The notes beneath the pieces were generated by a model. That model did no database searches. It was not told the origin of the DNA and saw only the letters and a list, made by a program, of their open reading frames with translations. DNA of 64,000 nucleotides from Torreya grandis (Eukaryota; Streptophyta; Pinopsida; Cupressales; Taxaceae). The translations under genes and the position numbers were made by a program. The stretch spans positions 6,625,501 through 6,689,500 of the forward strand of contig JARHVA010000081.1 in the NCBI GenBank assembly GCA_037957365.1, read 5' to 3'. Shown here one piece after another: positions 60,901 through 64,000 of this stretch. Every line of letters begins with the position of its first letter. Position 1 is the stretch's first letter.

Positions 60901-61620
60901 GCTTTGCAGGATGCATCCTCACATCGCACTCCTTGTCAAAGAAGAGCTTCAACGTCTTCTCTCTATCTCATTTATCCAACCCATTGATTATCTGGAATGG
61001 GTGTCAAACATTATCCCTGCCACAAAAGTAACAAGGGGAATTTGAATTTTTACTGACTATCATGACCTCAACCTAGCTTGCCCAAAAGATGACTTTCCTT
61101 TATAAAACATTGACCAACTTGTTGATCTTATGGTGGGTCATGAGATGTTATCCCTCATGGATGGGTTTTTAGGATATAACCAAATCTTGGTTGCCCTAGA
61201 AAATCAACATAAAACCACCTTCATCACCCCATGCAGGACATTCTGCTATAGGGTCATGCCTTTTGGCCTTAAAAATGCATGCACTACATACTAATGCACC
61301 TGACTTATATCTTTCATGATCTCCTCCATAAAATCATGGAGAACTATGTGGATGACCTGTTGGGGAAATCCAAACTTCACCGTGACCACCTAACCATTCT
61401 CAAAACAATATTCACTCGCCTACTACAATATAATGTTCGACTCAATCCCAAGAAATGTGTCTTTGGGGTTCTCTCAGGGAAGATTTTGGGTTTCATCATT
61501 TCTCTCCATGGAATTAAGGTAGATCCAACTAAGATTTGAGCCATACTTGAGATGCCCCCACCAACTAACCTAAAACAACTTCGCAGCCTGCAAGGGAAGC
61601 TTCAATCTATTCATTTCTTC
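60901..61620 (+). pseudogene. pol: Element B reverse transcriptase
   Basis: VKEELQRLLSISFIQPIDYL, EWVSNIIPATKV, FTDYHDLNLACPKDDFPL, EMLSLMDGFLGYNQILVALE, HKTTFITPCRTFCYRVMPFG and LKNACTTY. A frameshift follows at about 61270-61290. The next frame has the catalytic MENYVDDLLGKSK (YVDD intact), LLQYNVRLNPKKCVFGV and GKILGFIISLHGIKVDP. One TGA/TAG in each block and the frameshift disable it. Confidence 0.85.
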
Positions 61621-62115
61621 ATCTCATAGCTATTTGACTGATGCCAACCCTTCCATCACCTCCTCAAGAAGGACGTCTCCTTTAATTAGACTAAGGACTG
61701 CCAAGAGGCTTTTGAAGCTCTTAAATGCTATCTTGTCTCTCCACCAGTCCTTATTTAACCTAAAGACAACCAACCCTTTTATCTTTACATTTTGGCAATA
61801 GATCATTCCTTAGGTACCATGATCACACATTGAGACAAACAACATCATGAGCAAGCAATTTATTATATAATACACACGCTCATTGACTACAAAACTTGGT
61901 ATACTCATACTGAAAAACTTTGCTTGGCATTAGTCTTTGTTGCCTCCAAACTCCACCACTATCTTCTCAACCACAAGACTTACGTCATCACCCACACCGA
62001 CCCTCTCAAATACATGCATTTCAAGCCATACCAAACCCAACATATGGCTCTTTGGCTCATGCTTCTCTCTGAGTTTGATTTGGAATTCATTTAACAAAAG
62101 TCTATAAAGGGGAAA
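61621..62115 (+). pseudogene. Element B RNase H
   Basis: LLKKDVSFN, CQEAFEALKCYLVSPPVLI, DNQPFYLYILAIDHSLGTMI (start of RNase H; family usually LYLAASD or similar), TWYTHTEKLCLALVFVASKL, HHYLLNHKTYVIT and HTDPLKYMHFKP. It then ends WLMLLSEFDLEFI. This is the RH domain attached to RT in all gypsy elements. Confidence 0.8.
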
Positions 62116-62720
62116 ATGATCACTGACCAACTAGTAGATGCCCCTTTACCTGATAACCAACCCTCTAACTATGAATTTCCTGATGTGTCTATCACCATGC
62201 TATCCACTCATGACATCCCCTATCAAATGATGATGTTCTTTGATGGATATAAATGTCAACATGGTGGGGGTGTGGGGGTCATTCTCATCCCTCATGAGGG
62301 TGAACCCATGCCTATATCCTTCAAACTTGACTTTGAATGCACCAATAACATGGCTGAGTATGAAGCCTTTATTTTGGGGCTTCAAACTACCATCTTCTTA
62401 GGCATTAAGACAATCAATATCTTTGGTGACTTGTAACTAGTCATTAATTAGGTTAACAATTCATATCTTTGTAAAAATGAAGTTTTGCAATGATATAAAC
62501 ACTATGTTAAAACATTGTTATCATCTTTCAACCATTATCTCTTGCAAATAGTTCCTCACTCTATGAATAAGTTTGCCGACACAATGGCCTCTCTTGCCTC
62601 ACACATCCCATCTTCATCTGCTTCCTCAAGAATCTATGTCATGGTACACCATTTGGCGTTGCCCTCATATATCTCAACTAACATCAACTTTGTTGGTAAT
62701 ATCGACTCTAGTCCATAGGA
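62116..62720 (+). pseudogene. Element B second RNase H (aRNH)
   Basis: MMMFFDGYKCQHGGGVGVIL, ILIPHEGEPMPISFKLDFEC, TNNMAEYEAFILGLQT, INIFGDL then a stop, and VPHSMNKFADTMASLASHIP. The acids Asp (FFDG), Glu (AEYEA), Asp (FGDL) and Asp (KFADTM) are all kept. A second RNase H after RT-RH is the hallmark of the Tat clade. Compare 38640-39030, where the matching domain precedes RT. Confidence 0.85.
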
Positions 62721-63980
62721 TGTTTGGTATAAACAACTTGTTGACTACTTGACTTACTCTATCATTCCTCCTGACCTCTCTAGCAATGGATGGTGGGATT
62801 TTATCAAGAGTACTACTCGATACACCATGCTAGGGGGTATTCTCTACAAATGAGGTTTCAACGATCTCCTTCTCTGATGCCTAACCACTACTGAGACATC
62901 TCATGCCATCAAACAAGTCCATGATGGGATATGTGGAGGACATTTCAGTGGTAACTCGATTGCAAAGTGCATCCTCCACCTGGGCTATTATTGGCCCACT
63001 CTTCACCAAGATTGTAGTGACTATGTTCAGCATTGTATCAAATGCCAACAACATGATAACCTACTTCACATCCCTAGTCATGATTTACAAGTTGCTAAGG
63101 ATTTCTAGCCCTTTTCCAAATGGGGCTTAGATCTAATTAGTGAGATTAACCCTCATTTATCTCTCTGACATCAGTCTATTATCACAACGACTAAATATTT
63201 CACTAAATGGGTGGAACCTGTTCCCCTCATCTCCACTAAAGTTGACAAAATCATTGACTTTATTAACCACCACATCATGTGTCGTTTCGGTGTACCTCAC
63301 AAGATAATCACTGATAACGACAAATCTTTCAGAAACAAAATTGTTTAAAAGCTGTGCAACACTTTTGACATCAAACTCAGCTTCTCCTCACCTTACTATC
63401 CACAAGCAAATAGATAGGTAGAGGCTTCTAACAAAATCCTAACTAAAATTCTAATGAAGGTGGTCAACGACACTAGAAGGGATTGGCACACTCACATTCC
63501 CTTTGCTTTGTGGGCATACCACACTAGCATCCGAACCCCTATGGGTACTACACCTTTCTCCTTAGTGTATGGAATCGAGGCCATCTTGCCTCTTGAAGTA
63601 CAAATAACTTCTCTTCGCATCTCCTTGCACGACATACTTTCTAATGATGAATTTCATCAAGATTTATTAACACAACTCGAGTTACTTGACGAACGTCATC
63701 TTGCCACTCTTAATCATCATCATATCTACCAAGATCACATTAAGTGTGCCTACAACAAAAATCTGAAAGAGTGAAATTTCAAAATCAGATATCTCTTCCT
63801 TAAAGAAAACCAATATGGAAAGAAGCAAACGAGGCAAGTTTGCTCCTAATTGGCTCAGACCTTAAATAATAATGCACAAGTATGGATCAGGCACTTATTG
63901 TCTGTCTTCTCTCGAAGGCCGACCAGAACCTGAGCCCCTTAATGCCTTGCATCTGCGACCATTCTACTGTTAACCAAGTA
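62721..63980 (+). pseudogene. Element B integrase
   Basis: Zinc-binding HHCC: VHDGICGGHFSGNSIAKCIL, LGYYWPTLHQDCSDYVQHCI, KCQQHD. Core: KWGLDLISEI (Asp), HKIITDNDKSFRNKIV (Asp), VEASNKILTKILMKVV (Glu). Downstream: WHTHIPFALWAYHTSIRTPM and GTTPFSLVYGIEAILPLEV, a very typical gypsy stretch, then LDERHLATLNHHHIYQD and KCAYNKNLK. After 63774 the frame changes, with words for KRGKFAPNWL-like sequence and PLNALHLRPFY by inference. Stops: TAG after KDF, TGA after HLSL, TAA after KIV and TAG before VEAS, plus the end. The 3' spacer is cut by the window. Confidence 0.85.
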
Positions 63981-64000
63981 ATCATTCACTTGATGTTTAA

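Larger units (their letters stand above)
52721..64000 (+). mobile_element. Element B: Tat-type Ty3/gypsy, 5' LTR to end of pol
   Basis: Over 11 kb of a single element on the plus strand: LTR, PBS, leader, gag with a knuckle, Pro-rich linker, second knuckle-like module, protease, RT, RNase H, second RNase H and integrase. The 3' spacer and LTR lie beyond the window. Dual RNase H after RT and the CxxH...GHDTxxC Gag motif place it in the Tat clade. It is the same family as T1. Confidence 0.85.

Overview
This window looks like intergenic DNA from a land plant with a large, repeat-dense nuclear genome. I cannot name the species. I found no host gene, rRNA, tRNA or CRISPR array. Almost everything recognisable is LTR retrotransposon (Ty3/gypsy of the Tat type, another Ty3/gypsy, a Sirevirus-like Ty1/copia and a second Ty1/copia). 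All copies are old: most reading frames carry frameshifts and stops, many of them TAG or TAA where the family has Gln.

Layout. 1-5222 is the 3' end of a Tat-type gypsy element (T1): integrase C-terminus, a long spacer with an antisense relic of a plant mobile domain (PMD) protein, then a polypurine tract. Its 3' LTR starts at 5223 and is broken by nested insertions. 5267-13882 is a Sirevirus-like copia with ~3.4 kb LTRs, a coiled-coil/zinc-knuckle Gag and no visible pol; the rest of its 3' LTR lies inverted at 21601-22729. 13883-18394 (E1) and 22730-27551 (E2) are two related non-autonomous mosaic elements sharing an unrecognised antisense ORF. 18395-20851 is the 5' half of copia-2 (minus strand) and 27557-30990 its 3' half (plus strand). 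20852-21600 and about 31002-31637 appear to be further pieces of the T1 LTR.

31640-34440 (minus) is gag-PR-RT of another gypsy (Gm). Its leader and primer-binding site lie at 46992-47644, because a second Tat-like element (Tat-2, about 34710-46991) inserted between them. Tat-2 is nearly complete: gag, PR, an RNase H placed before RT, RT, RH, INT, a long extra sense ORF with a coiled coil, and LTRs carrying an array of ACGT-type motifs. 47645-52720 is AT-rich with one ~490 bp microsatellite. 52721-64000 is element B, the same family as T1: 5' LTR, PBS, gag, PR, RT, RH, second RNase H and INT, running out of the window just after pol.

The most informative structure is an inversion of 18395-22729 bounded by inverted ends of E1 and E2. 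Turning it back restores the Sirevirus LTR, the copia-2 coding region, the T1 LTR and four 5-bp target-site duplications (one exact, two with one mismatch, one offset). The most unusual contents are the antisense PMD relic inside T1, the PR-RNase H-RT order and extra ORF of Tat-2, and the paired E1/E2 mosaics with inward-facing primer-binding motifs.
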